A DNA stretch of 64,000 nt. It comes from Baekduia soli (GTDB taxonomy: Bacteria; Actinomycetota; Thermoleophilia; Solirubrobacterales; Solirubrobacteraceae). The stretch's first letter is position 1. The number at the start of each line of letters is the position of its first letter. Location of the stretch: assembly GCF_007970665.1 (NCBI RefSeq), contig NZ_CP042430.1:4526001-4590000 (forward strand). The letters are read 5' to 3'. Positions 63,341 to 64,000 of the stretch are shown one piece after another. The notes beneath the pieces are model-generated. The model made no database searches and had not been told where the DNA came from. It was given only the letters and a program-made list of their open reading frames with translations. The translations under genes and the position numbers were made by a program.

Positions 63341-64000
63341 TCAGCCGGCGCACCGGCCCGTGGACACCGAGCCGCCGCCGGCCGCGCCGTCCAGGACGTC
63401 GCGCACGACCGCGTTGGGCACCCCGTATCCGCCCTGGCGGGTGCTGCCGCGCGCCTGCGCGAAGACCGTCGTCAGCACGCGGCCGTCGGTGCCCACGAGC
63501 GGGCCGCCCGAGTTGCCGGGGCGCACGCGGCCGCGGAAGGGCGTCATGCGGCGCGACACCGGCCCGTTGCCGTAGGCGTCCTGGGAGAGCACGGTGCGCG
63601 TCTGGCCCAGGCGCCCGGCCCGCACGTCGTAGGGGCCGTTCTGGGGGAAGCCGAGGATCGCGCCGCTGCGCCCCGAGGCCGGGTCGGCGTCCAGCGCCAG
63701 GGCCGGGGCGTGCAGCCCCTCGACGCGCAGGACCGCCACGTCGTTCGTCGCGTCGAAGGCCACGGCGCGGGCCTGCAGCCGGGGCCCGGTGCCGCGCTCC
63801 TGCACGACCGTGTCGTCCTCCCCGGCCACCACGTGCGCGTTGGTGACCACGATCCCGTCCCCCGCGACCCAGCCCGAGCCCTCGATGCCCAGCCCACAGG
63901 CCGTGCCGAGGACCCGCACCACGCTCGCGGCCGCGGCACGGACCTGGGGGTCGCGCGCCACCGCGGGCGCAGGCGCGGGGACGTCGGCCTCGGGCCCGTC
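63341..64000 (-). CDS. MarP-like trypsin-fold serine protease, 5' end cut by window edge
   Basis: The reading frame is open through the last base of the window, so the gene continues beyond it. The visible 219 codons hold the protease domain: 'VVRVLGTACGLGIEGSGWV', His in 'VVTNAHVVAGED', Asp in 'TNDVAVLRVEG' and Ser in 'RVRPGNSGGPLVG'. This matches the periplasmic protease of MarP (acid-resistance protease), whose N-terminal half is a CvpA-like membrane domain that should lie outside the window. Two Cys (in 'GTACGL' and the C-terminal 'TGRCAG') probably form the disulfide known in this family. Downstream of it is the topoisomerase III promoter. Confidence 0.85.
   Translation of the reverse strand, partial: DGPEADVPAPAPAVARDPQVRAAAASVVRVLGTACGLGIEGSGWVAGDGIVVTNAHVVAGEDDTVVQERGTGPRLQARAVAFDATNDVAVLRVEGLHAPALALDADPASGRSGAILGFPQNGPYDVRAGRLGQTRTVLSQDAYGNGPVSRRMTPFRGRVRPGNSGGPLVGTDGRVLTTVFAQARGSTRQGGYGVPNAVVRDVLDGAAGGGSVSTGRCAG

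Overview
The window is about 74% G+C, densely packed and free of tRNA, rRNA, insertion sequences and CRISPR arrays. Gene content (WS/DGAT acyltransferase, Ku, AddAB-type recombination nuclease, family-1 encapsulin, paired SigB/SigF-type sigma factors, MarP-like protease, DUF6131, DUF6328, DUF6282) points to a high-GC actinobacterium. Secreted Ig-like and propeller-like proteins and the 'LQRxAGNAAV' motif make a Thermoleophilia/Solirubrobacterales relative most likely; that placement is inference. At least 17 genes have a TANNNT -10 box ending only 6-10 nt before the start codon, so leaderless transcription looks common here.

Layout. 1-4.4 kb: a cut-off hypothetical gene, a SCO1 copper chaperone, and a convergent three-gene operon (cupredoxin-like protein, polytopic membrane protein, 54-aa membrane protein), then a secreted protein. 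4.5-16.5 kb: a single-Cys thioredoxin-like protein, a metallophosphoesterase, ClpP, an SRPBCC/ArsR pair with two matching operators, a diguanylate cyclase, ispH, an M28 peptidase, WS/DGAT, a subtilase, a DUF59 protein, a STAS protein and fxsA. 16.6-21.1 kb: a translationally coupled five-gene catabolic operon (GntR, isochorismatase-fold hydrolase, PEP-mutase/isocitrate-lyase-type lyase, dihydropyrimidinase-type hydrolase, DUF6282) with a 12-bp palindromic operator. 21.2-23.2 kb: an accessory patch with an orphan stub resembling contractile-injection cargo and an in-frame chimera of a truncated sigma factor with a secreted Ig-like tail. 23.3-33 kb: secreted hydrolases, a flavin monooxygenase/TetR pair, a penicillin acylase followed by a 59-bp tandem repeat of its own terminator, and a Tat-exported amine oxidase. 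33-39.2 kb: gltBD.

39.7-41 kb holds an anti-sigma/anti-anti-sigma cassette. 41-44 kb carries DNA repair genes (AlkA, topoisomerase IB, Ku). 44.6-48.5 kb holds a PfpI protein, a ferritin-like protein and an encapsulin operon with its ferritin-like cargo. 48.5-52 kb is a stress-signalling cluster (two SigB/F/G-type sigma factors, a MerR-PAS-GAF regulator, an ANTAR regulator). 53-63.3 kb is again repair and topology (AddA, AddB, a uvsE remnant, topoisomerase III), and the window ends in a MarP-like protease.

Quality caution: four genes (a hypothetical near 16.3 kb, alkA, the ANTAR regulator, addB) are each broken by one missing base in a short C or G run. One identical type of lesion in four unrelated genes looks more like base-calling error than gene decay. 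The uvsE remnant is different: it has mixed lesions and a large internal loss, so it looks truly degraded.
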